Shown here in pieces: positions 1-5,209 of a stretch of DNA of 9,121 bases; within the stretch, counting starts at the first letter, position 1; each line of letters starts with the position of its first letter. The stretch is from an uncultured Corynebacterium sp. (GTDB lineage Bacteria > Actinomycetota > Actinomycetes > Mycobacteriales > Mycobacteriaceae): assembly GCF_946223165.1 (NCBI RefSeq), contig NZ_CAMIBP010000057.1, positions 1-9,121 on the forward strand, read 5' to 3'. Below the pieces are notes generated by a model. The model was not told the origin of the DNA and searched no databases. It saw nothing but the letters and a program-made list of their open reading frames with translations. Position numbers and translations under genes: made by a program.

Positions 1-208
1 TGGTCGCAAGATGGTGCTGAATATCGCGCACTGTCATCCCACCGGCGTAGAGCGACCCCGGTACCACCTCACCGGAAAACCGGTACCAACAACCCGCTCC
101 TGGCAGGCTGGGCCGGACGCTAATAAAAGGACCAGCCGACGACACGCCAATCGGACACACTCTTTGCTACTTGACACGAAATACACGAAGGAACTGCACA
201 ATGCACAC
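1..208. other. Left flank without a visible gene
   Basis: No convincing coding region is visible. Short open frames here lack a ribosome binding site and any recognisable protein pattern. The stretch carries a direct repeat CCGGTACCA at 58-66 and 80-88 (22 bases apart) and a small perfect hairpin ACCGG-AAAA-CCGGT at 71-84. A TTGACA hexamer at 171-176 has no matching -10 box at the right distance on the plus strand. It probably holds regulatory DNA for a gene beyond the left edge, but that is inference. Confidence 0.4.
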
Positions 209-241
209 AAACGCACCAAAGCCGCGCCCGAAGGCGCGGCT
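209..241 (-). terminator. Rho-independent terminator of dctA
   Basis: On the minus strand a perfect 9-bp stem, AGCCGCGCC pairing with GGCGCGGCT (241-233 with 228-220), closes a TTCG loop. This gives the very stable C(UUCG)G tetraloop. It starts 13 bases after the dctA stop codon. The following tract is only moderately T-rich (TTGGTGCGTTTG). Position, orientation and stem strength support a terminator for dctA. Confidence 0.82.
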
Positions 242-254
242 ACAGCTCGAGGAC

Positions 255-1703
255 CTAGTGGCTGTTGTACAGGCCCTCGGAACCCTTCTGGTAGTTGTCC
301 AGATCGACCTGCAGGGTCGGCTGGAGGGTGGCGTTTGCCGGGTTGGTGACCTCCGGGTTGGCAAGGTCAACCTCGGTGTCCAGCTCGGACTCGACGTACG
401 GGATCTTACCGTCGAGGACGTCGTGGACGCGCTGCATGTCGGCGGTCCCGGTCCAGCGGCCCACCAGGATGGTGGCCAGGGCGTTGCCCGCGAAGTTGGT
501 CAGCGCACGCGCTTCGGACATGAAGCGGTCGATGCCAACGATGACGCCGACGCCGTCGAGCAGCTCCGGGCGGTGGGACTGCAGGCCAGCAGCCAGGGTG
601 GCGAGGCCGGCGCCCGAGACGCCCGCGGCGCCCTTGGAGGCGATGATCATGAAGACCAGGAGGCCGATCTGCTCGCCCATGTTGAGCGGCATGTGCATGG
701 CCTCAGAGATGAAGATGGCGGCCATGGTCAGGTAGATGGCAGTGCCGTCCAGGTTAAAGGAGTAGCCGGTCGGGACCACGATGCCCACGGTCGGCTTCTC
801 CACGCCGGCGTGCTCCATCTTGCGCATGAGGTTCGGCAGTGCGGACTCGGAGGAAGATGTAGCCACAATGAGCAGGAATTCGCGGCCCAGGTACTTGCAC
901 AGCTTCCACATGGAGATACCGCCCAGAAGGCGGGCCACGAGGCCCTCCACCACGAAGATAAAGATGATACAGGTGATGTAGAACGCGACCATCAGGGTCA
1001 GCAGGGACTTCACTGCAGACCAGCCGGAGGCACCGACCACACCAGCCATGGCGCCGAAGGCACCAATCGGGGCGATCCAGAGGATCATGGTGAGGATCTT
1101 GAAGACGACCTTCTGCAGGTTGGCTACGAAGGAAAGGATGGGCTCACCCTGCTTGCCCAGGGCCTGCACCGCAAAGCCAAAGAGCAGGGCGATGAACAGG
1201 ACCTGCAGCACGGAGCCAGAGGTAAATGCGGAGAACAGGGTGTCCGGGATGATGGACTGGATGAAACCGGACAGGCCCTCACCCGAGGCCTCCGCCTGGG
1301 AGACGTACTTGTCCGCTGCATCCTTGGTGGCCTCAATGTTGAGGCCGTCGCCCGGCTGGATAAAGTTGCCCACCACAAGGCCGACGGCCAGAGCGAAGGT
1401 AGACATAGTGATGAAATAGATGAGCGCGATGCCACCCGACTTGCCTACGGAGGCGGCGGCACGGACGGAGCCGATGCCAAGGACAATGGTGCAGAAGATA
1501 ATCGGCGTGATGATCATCTTGACCAGCGAGACAAACATCGTACCGATGATCTTCATGCCCTTAGCTTGCTCCGGCGCGATGATGCCGAAGATGATGCCGC
1601 CGAGCACGGCGATGATAACGGCGATGTAGAGCCAGTGGGTACGGTCCTTCTTGGGGGCCTTTGATTCAGCGATCTTGGGGCCTTGCGGAGTTGCGAGAGC
1701 CAT
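255..1703 (-). CDS. dctA: C4-dicarboxylate:cation symporter, DctA type
   Basis: Predicted inner-membrane secondary transporter of the DAACS family (482 aa), importing C4-dicarboxylates such as succinate, fumarate and malate with protons or sodium. Family landmarks are intact: the serine-rich hairpin TSSSESALP (282-290), GYSFNLDGTAIY (313-324), the second hairpin SKGAAGVSGAG (356-366) and DRFMSEARALTN (392-403). The last motif is of the DctA type rather than the glutamate-transporter type, which is why dicarboxylates are preferred. Several strongly hydrophobic segments span about 25-415. The ATG at 1703 is chosen because AGGAAG lies nine bases upstream; a longer frame from TTG at 1742 has no such support. 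The protein is longer than typical DctA (about 430 aa) because of a polar N-terminus of about 22 residues and an acidic tail of about 50 residues (432-482). It stands alone, with its own upstream regulatory gap and its own terminator. Substrate specificity is inferred from motifs only. Confidence 0.85.
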   Translation of the reverse strand: MALATPQGPKIAESKAPKKDRTHWLYIAVIIAVLGGIIFGIIAPEQAKGMKIIGTMFVSLVKMIITPIIFCTIVLGIGSVRAAASVGKSGGIALIYFITMSTFALAVGLVVGNFIQPGDGLNIEATKDAADKYVSQAEASGEGLSGFIQSIIPDTLFSAFTSGSVLQVLFIALLFGFAVQALGKQGEPILSFVANLQKVVFKILTMILWIAPIGAFGAMAGVVGASGWSAVKSLLTLMVAFYITCIIFIFVVEGLVARLLGGISMWKLCKYLGREFLLIVATSSSESALPNLMRKMEHAGVEKPTVGIVVPTGYSFNLDGTAIYLTMAAIFISEAMHMPLNMGEQIGLLVFMIIASKGAAGVSGAGLATLAAGLQSHRPELLDGVGVIVGIDRFMSEARALTNFAGNALATILVGRWTGTADMQRVHDVLDGKIPYVESELDTEVDLANPEVTNPANATLQPTLQVDLDNYQKGSEGLYNSH

Positions 1704-1712
1704 GGGAAACGT

Positions 1713-1718
1713 CTTCCT
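1713..1718 (-). promoter_or_regulatory. Ribosome binding site deciding the dctA start
   Basis: The minus strand reads AGGAAG followed by nine bases (ACGTTTCCC) and then the ATG at 1703. This supports the internal ATG over the upstream TTG at 1742. Confidence 0.65.
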
Positions 1719-1872
1719 ACTGTTGCGGCGGGCCAAGTACAAGGCACCGCCGACGGTGTTGAGGGGAATACACCGCCCTACCGTGCGCTAGGCCTACTCC
1801 TACCCAAATTAGATCTGCGTCAAGACGGGTACCGCGGAGTGAAACGACTCACGTGTGGGCTGTGATACACGC

Positions 1873-1900
1873 ATAATAAGGCGCGACCAAACTAACGCAA
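1873..1900 (-). promoter_or_regulatory. Candidate dctA promoter
   Basis: On the minus strand a -10 box TATTAT (1878-1873, five of six matches to TATAAT) lies 16 bases downstream of TTGCGT (1900-1895), a weak -35. Transcription would start near 1866, giving a leader of about 160 bases before the ATG at 1703. A degenerate 16-base cAMP-receptor-like half-palindrome, TGTGG-N6-ATACA at 1854-1869, would overlap the start point. It matches the corynebacterial GlxR consensus (TGTGA-N6-TCACA) only partly and is not claimed as a site. The rest of the 405-base gap (1704-2108) shows no gene. Confidence 0.45.
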
Positions 1901-1930
1901 AACAGACCCGCGACAGGGGGTAAAGCTGCA

Positions 1931-1959
1931 GTTAACCCCAGCAAAATGCCGAGGTTAAC
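1931..1959. promoter_or_regulatory. Inverted repeat upstream of dctA promoter
   Basis: GTTAACCCC (1931-1939) and GAGGTTAAC (1951-1959) form an inverted repeat with eight of nine positions matching and an 11-base spacer. Its centre lies about 80 bases upstream of the inferred dctA transcription start, a typical distance for an activator site. Related words occur nearby: GGGGGTAA at 1916-1923 and again at 2010-2017. The regulator is unknown. Confidence 0.35.
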
Positions 1960-2055
1960 GGTGTACGCAGTACGAATGTGCGTTCGGGAGGCCATGCACG
2001 CCCGAAAACGGGGGTAACGCACAAAAGGTGAATGTGGCTTCTGTCACTCTATCGA

Positions 2056-2097
2056 CGGTGGCGAACGCGGTTCGCGCAGGGGCAGCCCGCGCCACCG
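2056..2097 (-). terminator. Possible terminator hairpin after the cnoX-like gene
   Basis: Perfect 8-bp arms CGGTGGCG (2056-2063) and CGCCACCG (2090-2097) enclose 26 bases. An alternative 6-bp hairpin, GCGAAC-GCG-GTTCGC (2061-2075), overlaps the first arm. The structure begins 11 bases after the stop of the gene at 2109. There is no T-tract downstream on the minus strand, so it may be a non-canonical terminator or only an RNA 3' end structure. Confidence 0.35.
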
Positions 2098-2108
2098 GGA
2101 GCCGCAGT

Positions 2109-3065
2109 TTAGTAGAGTGCGCTGGCCAGCTGGGTGCGCGCCGCGAGCACCCGCGAGTCCCCCGCTTCAAACAATCCGAAGAGCTCCAGTAGACGATCGC
2201 GCAGTGCCGCCTTCTCGTCCCCGGGAGCGCCTCGCATGGCATCGATCAACCGCGCGAACGCCCGTTCTGGGGCCCCGGCCACAACTTCGGCATCGGCAGC
2301 CTGCATCTGCGCCTGCGGCGTCGGGTCCGCGGCGGCACGCCCCACAGGGTCCTCGACCCCCTGGAGGCGCTTGAGCAGCTCCACGGTACCGCGCGCCTGC
2401 TTGATGTCGGCGGCACCAGGATCCACTGCCAAGATCTCGTCGTAAGCGGCGATAGCAGCGTCGAAGTCGCCCGCATTGAGCGCGGATTCGGCCGCGGCGA
2501 GTCGCGGATCGGAGAGCTCCTCCTCGGCCACGGCGGCATCGGTAGCTAAACCGGCAGCACCGGCCGCAGCGCCAGGCAGACCCGGCAGCTGCGCGCCGAC
2601 CTGCTGCACGAGCGCGCCGACCCACTGTTCCAGGGCCTCGCGCGGCTGAGCGCCCTCGAAGTTGGTCAGCGGCTGGCCCGCGGCCAGGGCCACGACAGTG
2701 GGCAGGTTGCGCACGCCAAAGGCTTGAGCGATCTGGGGGTGGGTGTCCGCGTCAATGTAGCCCACGAGGAACGTCAGGTCGCCAGCCGCGGCCAGCTCGG
2801 CGAAGTCCGCCTTGAGCTGCTCCGACTGGGCCGAGCGCGGCGTGCCAATGAGGACGACGACGGGCACCTGTGCACTGCGGCGCACGACGTCAGACTCGAA
2901 GTTTTCATCGGTGACCTGGAAGAAGGGCGGGATGCCCGCGGCCGGGCTCTCCCCGCGCGCGGCCGCCTGCGCCGCGGCCTCCTCTGCCTTGGCACGGGCC
3001 TCAGCGGCCGCCTTCACCTGGCCCAGATCGAGGGCCCCTCCCACGAAGCGGTTGGGAACAGTCAT
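2109..3065 (-). CDS. Cysteine-free thioredoxin-fold/TPR protein, CnoX (YbbN)-like
   Basis: A 318-aa cytoplasmic protein. After an alanine-rich charged helix (15-38) comes a thioredoxin-like domain (about 46-155) with the strand VPVVVLIGTP (67-76) and the cis-proline motif NLPTVVAL (120-127). An Ala/Gly linker (160-180) leads to helical repeats of TPR type (about 185-217, then 255-318). The position of the usual CGPC active site reads PRSAQS, and the whole protein has no cysteine, so it cannot act as a dithiol oxidoreductase. CnoX/YbbN relatives act as holdase chaperones that hand substrates to the chaperonin and DnaK systems; that role is inferred here from architecture. The ATG at 3065 has AAGGAG ten bases upstream and lies only seven bases after the stop of the preceding gene. 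An earlier ATG at 3140 would overlap that gene by 68 bases and is less likely. It is the last gene of the unit. I do not assign the symbol because the family match is architectural. Confidence 0.78.
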   Translation of the reverse strand: MTVPNRFVGGALDLGQVKAAAEARAKAEEAAAQAAARGESPAAGIPPFFQVTDENFESDVVRRSAQVPVVVLIGTPRSAQSEQLKADFAELAAAGDLTFLVGYIDADTHPQIAQAFGVRNLPTVVALAAGQPLTNFEGAQPREALEQWVGALVQQVGAQLPGLPGAAAGAAGLATDAAVAEEELSDPRLAAAESALNAGDFDAAIAAYDEILAVDPGAADIKQARGTVELLKRLQGVEDPVGRAAADPTPQAQMQAADAEVVAGAPERAFARLIDAMRGAPGDEKAALRDRLLELFGLFEAGDSRVLAARTQLASALY

Positions 3066-3072
3066 CGTCGTT

Positions 3073-3411
3073 CTACTCCTTCTCCCCGGCGGCGCCGGCC
3101 TCAGCGGACAAGATGCGCTCAACTGCGGCGACCTTGTCATTGATCTGTCCGGTCACGCCCTCGCGAATGTCGGCCTTGATGACCAGGGACGTGCGCGGGG
3201 AGACCGCGCGAACGGCGTCGGTGGCCTCCTTGATCACGGCGAAAACCTCGTCCCACTCCCCTTCGAGGAGGGTGAACATGGCGTTGGTCTCATTGGGAAG
3301 GCCAGAATCACGCACCACCTTGACGGCGGCGGCGACGGCCTCGGACATTTCCGCGGTGGGCGATCCCACCACGGTGGGGGCCACAGAAAAGGCAACAATC
3401 ATGGCGGCCAT
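3073..3411 (-). CDS. MTH1187/YkoF-family thiamine-binding-type protein
   Basis: A small cytoplasmic protein (112 aa) matching the MTH1187 (COG0011) family. That family has a ferredoxin-like alpha/beta fold, forms oligomers, and some members bind thiamine or related ligands. Visible family features are the first strand MIVAFSVAP (4-12), the GSPTAEMSEAVAAAV helix (16-30), NAMFTLLEGEWDEVFAVIKEA (43-63, key residues N43, M45, E50, E52) and the final strand SLVIKADIREG (75-85). The tail after 103 is low complexity. Two in-frame ATGs exist, at 3411 and 3402. Neither has a clear ribosome binding site, and initiation probably depends on coupling to the upstream gene, whose stop lies 15 bases before 3411. 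The start is therefore uncertain by three codons. The ligand and role in this operon are unknown. Confidence 0.78.
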   Translation of the reverse strand: MAAMIVAFSVAPTVVGSPTAEMSEAVAAAVKVVRDSGLPNETNAMFTLLEGEWDEVFAVIKEATDAVRAVSPRTSLVIKADIREGVTGQINDKVAAVERILSAEAGAAGEKE

Positions 3412-3426
3412 CTTACGCGCTGGCCC

Positions 3427-3711
3427 CTAGCGCCGCTCCCAGCAGTGGCGGTGCCAGTGGCGACGCTCCTCCACCTGCAGGCCGGTATCCCGCGGCCACG
3501 CCACGATGTGCGCGACCCCCGGAGGAATATTCTGGTTGCACCCCGGGCACACGTAGAACTTGGTCGCCGCGGACGAACCCACGTGGCGCATGACGTACGG
3601 CGCCCCAAAGGTCCAGCTAGGCCCCTCGACGGTCTGGACGCCGAGGAACCCGGCCCCGTCGCGCGGCAAGGCGCGGGGCTCGGAGCGCAGGCGGCGGTTA
3701 CGGCGCGGCAT
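3427..3711 (-). CDS. Small CxxC/HxxC putative zinc-binding protein next to nucS
   Basis: A 94-aa basic protein of unknown function. Similar small proteins occur beside nucS in actinobacteria; this is recalled synteny and was not searched. The first 18 residues are arginine-rich (PRRNRRLRS and further). The core holds C55-P-G-C58, H68 and a C-terminal HWHRHC cluster (H85, H87, H89, C90). This pattern could form one zinc site of ribbon or HNH-like type, but no nuclease motif can be confirmed. Its ATG shares one base with the nucS stop codon (TGATG on the minus strand), so translation is very likely coupled to nucS. The basic N-terminus plus a metal knuckle would suit nucleic-acid or protein binding; this is inference. 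Some database entries for such proteins are labelled ATP/GTP-binding, but no P-loop is present here. Confidence 0.72.
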   Translation of the reverse strand: MPRRNRRLRSEPRALPRDGAGFLGVQTVEGPSWTFGAPYVMRHVGSSAATKFYVCPGCNQNIPPGVAHIVAWPRDTGLQVEERRHWHRHCWERR

Positions 3712-4403
3712 CAGAACAGCCGCAGCTCGTTGCTCTCGATGCCGCGCAGGTCCTGATAATCCAGGACGACGCAGCGGATACCGCGGTCCTCCGCCAGCGT
3801 CCGGGCTTGTGGCTTGATCTCCTGGGCCGCGAAGACCCCGCTCACGGGCTTGAGCAGCTCGTCGCGGTTGAGCAGCTCCAGGTAGCGGGTGAGTTGCTCC
3901 ACGCCGTCGATGCCGCCGCGGCGCTTGACCTCCACGGCAACATGGCAGCCCGCCCCGTCGCGGGCCATAAGATCCACCGGTCCGATGGCGGTCGGATACT
4001 CGCGGCGCACAAGCGTGTAGCCCTCGCCCAGCGTCGTGATGTGCTCCGCCAGCAGTTCCTGTAGGTGGGCCTCCACGCCGTCTTTCTCCAGGCCCGGATC
4101 TTGTCCGAGCTCGCGGGTGATCTCCTCATAGATCTCCTCGATGGTGATCCGCAGCTGTTCCCCCTTGGAGTTTTCCGCCAGCCACAGCAGCTCGCCCGTG
4201 TCCTCGCCGTCGAGATCCGCAATGGCGGACTCCTCCAGCGTGCACGGCGGGGTCATCCAGTTGAGAGGCTTGTAGGCGCGGTCGTCCGCGTGCACCGACA
4301 CGGAACCGTCGGCCTTGACCAACAGCAGACGGTCGGCCATGGGCAGGTGGGCATCGAGCCGCCCGACATAATCGACGGAGCAGCGAGCAAGGACTAAACG
4401 CAT
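3711..4403 (-). CDS. nucS: Mismatch-specific endonuclease NucS (EndoMS)
   Basis: A 230-aa nuclease that cleaves both strands at mismatched bases. It performs non-canonical mismatch repair in actinobacteria and some archaea that lack MutS/MutL. The N-terminal DNA-binding and dimerisation part (1-115) carries ADGSVSVHADDRAYKPLNWM (31-50), with W49 near the mismatch-binding region. The C-terminal RecB-like nuclease domain has D144 (GPVDLM), the E158-V-K160 pair and QLTRY (170-174), so all expected catalytic residues are present. The extreme C-terminus, ELRLF, resembles the sliding-clamp-binding tail described for actinobacterial NucS. The ATG at 4403 gives the family's usual MRLV start and length; AGGG lies eight bases upstream. 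A GTG at 4442 would add 13 residues and is rejected. It sits second in its unit, 60 bases after the DUF2550 gene, and overlaps the next gene by one base. Confidence 0.95.
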   Translation of the reverse strand: MRLVLARCSVDYVGRLDAHLPMADRLLLVKADGSVSVHADDRAYKPLNWMTPPCTLEESAIADLDGEDTGELLWLAENSKGEQLRITIEEIYEEITRELGQDPGLEKDGVEAHLQELLAEHITTLGEGYTLVRREYPTAIGPVDLMARDGAGCHVAVEVKRRGGIDGVEQLTRYLELLNRDELLKPVSGVFAAQEIKPQARTLAEDRGIRCVVLDYQDLRGIESNELRLF

Positions 4404-4427
4404 GCGCTCTACCCTAGCGCGGCCCGC

Positions 4428-4448
4428 CCCCGGGGACGACACCCGGGG
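4428..4448 (-). repeat. Hairpin between the DUF2550 gene and nucS
   Basis: A perfect 7-bp inverted repeat, CCCCGGG (4428-4434) and CCCGGGG (4442-4448), with a seven-base loop lies in the 60-base gap. No T-tract follows on the minus strand, so it is not a standard terminator. It may stabilise the mRNA or tune expression of nucS relative to the first gene. Confidence 0.4.
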
Positions 4449-4463
4449 ACCGGAACGGGGCGC

Positions 4464-4952
4464 CTAGCCGTGGTGGTGGCGCTGACTGCGCTCCACGCGG
4501 GACTGCAGCGCCTTGATGTTGATGTTTTCCTTGCGCCGCGACGGGGCGGACTCCACCCAGGCGTTGAGCGCCATGGCACTGCGAAGGTCCACTGCCAGTT
4601 CGTACTCGCGCTCCCCCGCCTTGATGTGAATGGCCTCAGTGGCCTCGGGCATAAAAGAAGCCTCGTCATCGTCGAGCTTGCGCGTGGACAGCACGTCGAT
4701 ATCGAGGCGATTGAGCCGCAGGTCGGCCACGGGAGACACCGAGCGGAGCTTGAAGAACTCCAGGCAGTCCGCGGTGTAGCGCACGATGCCGTGGCGCCAG
4801 CTATGCGAATCCTTGGCAGGCAGGGCACGCACGAGGACCTGGGCGCCCGTGGAACGCAGCTTGAAGAAGCGCACGGCGGCCAAAACTGTGGCCACCAGAA
4901 CCAAGGCAACCAGTACCCACACTGCTGCCGTAACAAGTGCCGATCCGCTCAC
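4464..4952 (-). CDS. DUF2550 family membrane-anchored protein
   Basis: A 162-aa protein of the actinobacterial DUF2550 family, usually found just downstream of atpC as here. One hydrophobic segment (about 6-29, TAAVWVLVALVLVATVLAA) is followed by RFFKLRS. This suggests an N-terminal anchor with the rest in the cytoplasm, although the topology is inferred. The soluble part has WRHGIVRY (52-59), LEFFKLRS (64-71), RLDIDVLSTRK (82-92) and a basic, His-ending tail (RHHHG). The GTG at 4952 is chosen because GGAGG lies eight bases upstream and the resulting protein starts right before the membrane segment. A TTG at 5000 would extend it without such support. The biochemical function is unknown. It heads the unit containing nucS and lies downstream of the atp terminator, so it is probably transcribed separately from atpC, with some read-through possible. 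Confidence 0.82.
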   Translation of the reverse strand: MSGSALVTAAVWVLVALVLVATVLAAVRFFKLRSTGAQVLVRALPAKDSHSWRHGIVRYTADCLEFFKLRSVSPVADLRLNRLDIDVLSTRKLDDDEASFMPEATEAIHIKAGEREYELAVDLRSAMALNAWVESAPSRRKENINIKALQSRVERSQRHHHG

Positions 4953-4960
4953 TGGGCGCA

Positions 4961-4965
4961 CCTCC
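4961..4965 (-). promoter_or_regulatory. Ribosome binding site deciding the GTG start at 4952
   Basis: The minus strand reads GGAGG, then eight bases (TGCGCCCA), then GTG. This is one of the best ribosome binding sites in the window and argues for a GTG start over the upstream TTG at 5000. Confidence 0.7.
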
Positions 4966-4991
4966 AAGAGAACAACGGGCGCTAGCGCCCG
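4966..4991 (-). promoter_or_regulatory. 16-bp palindrome with T-rich tail: possible attenuator
   Basis: CGGGCGCTAGCGCCCG (4976-4991) is a perfect 16-base palindrome. As RNA it would form a 6-bp GC stem with a CUAG loop. On the minus strand TTGTTCTCTT follows at once, and the GGAGG ribosome binding site of the DUF2550 gene comes next. A GC stem plus a U-rich tail has the form of a small intrinsic terminator. It could act as an attenuator or shape access to the ribosome binding site. No competing antiterminator was worked out. Confidence 0.4.
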
Positions 4992-5020
4992 ACCGTGCAA
5001 GGAACCATCATGGGGAATGG

Positions 5021-5040
5021 TCTGGGATCGCGGTCCCAGA
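5021..5040 (-). repeat. 7-bp inverted repeat in DUF2550 leader
   Basis: TCTGGGA (5021-5027) and TCCCAGA (5034-5040) are perfect inverted arms around six bases. They would form a stable hairpin in the leader RNA, upstream of the possible attenuator. The role is unknown. Confidence 0.4.
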
Positions 5041-5045
5041 ATTAA

Positions 5046-5058
5046 CTAGACAGTCTAG
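5046..5058. promoter_or_regulatory. 13-bp palindrome, possible operator of the DUF2550-nucS unit
   Basis: CTAGAC-A-GTCTAG is a perfect palindrome with a single central base. It lies in the short gap between the atp terminator and the DUF2550 gene. On the minus strand it contains TAGACT (5057-5052), which fits the loose corynebacterial -10 pattern TAnnnT. No good -35 box is visible at the right distance. If a promoter lies here, a protein bound to the palindrome would block it. Confidence 0.35.
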
Positions 5059-5110
5059 CGCGGGCTGCGGCGGAAATCTCACTAAATCGCTGTTATCTGC
5101 ACCGCGGCTT

Positions 5111-5164
5111 AAAAACGCAACAGCGCCCCGCCGCGCACTGTTGAAAGTGCGGGCGGGGCGCTGT
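5111..5164 (-). terminator. Rho-independent terminator of the atp operon
   Basis: A long GC-rich stem pairs 5146-5164 with 5120-5139, about 19 bp with one bulged base (5133) and a six-base loop. Its outer part is ACAGCGCCCCGCC against GGCGGGGCGCTGT. On the minus strand it is followed by TGCGTTTTT. It begins 45 bases after the atpC stop codon. There is no T-tract on the other side, so it acts for leftward transcription only. Confidence 0.93.
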
Positions 5165-5209
5165 CGGAGAGCAGGAAGGGCGTATGTTTGCTGCCCTTAA
5201 ACTCCGGTC

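Noticed and set aside
34..219. 61-codon minus-strand frame in the left flank
   Set aside because: It starts with TTG inside the tail of the dctA terminator, has no ribosome binding site, and no recognisable protein pattern.
171..1664. Long open frame on the plus strand opposite dctA (497 codons)
   Set aside because: It is antisense to a gene with full family motifs. Its translation is His/Asp/Gly-rich without domains, and high GC with biased third positions produces such shadow frames.
1704..1742. Upstream TTG extension of dctA by 13 residues
   Set aside because: The ATG at 1703 has AGGAAG at good spacing and yields a normal N-terminus; the TTG has no ribosome binding site.
1854..1869. GlxR (cAMP-receptor-type) binding site upstream of dctA
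   Set aside because: TGTGG-N6-ATACA matches only part of the TGTGA-N6-TCACA consensus, and one half is poor. It is noted as a possibility, not called as a site.
3066..3140. ATG at 3140 as the start of the thioredoxin-like gene
   Set aside because: It would overlap the preceding gene by 68 bases and add a Pro/Arg-rich stretch not typical of the family; the ATG at 3065 has AAGGAG and tight coupling.
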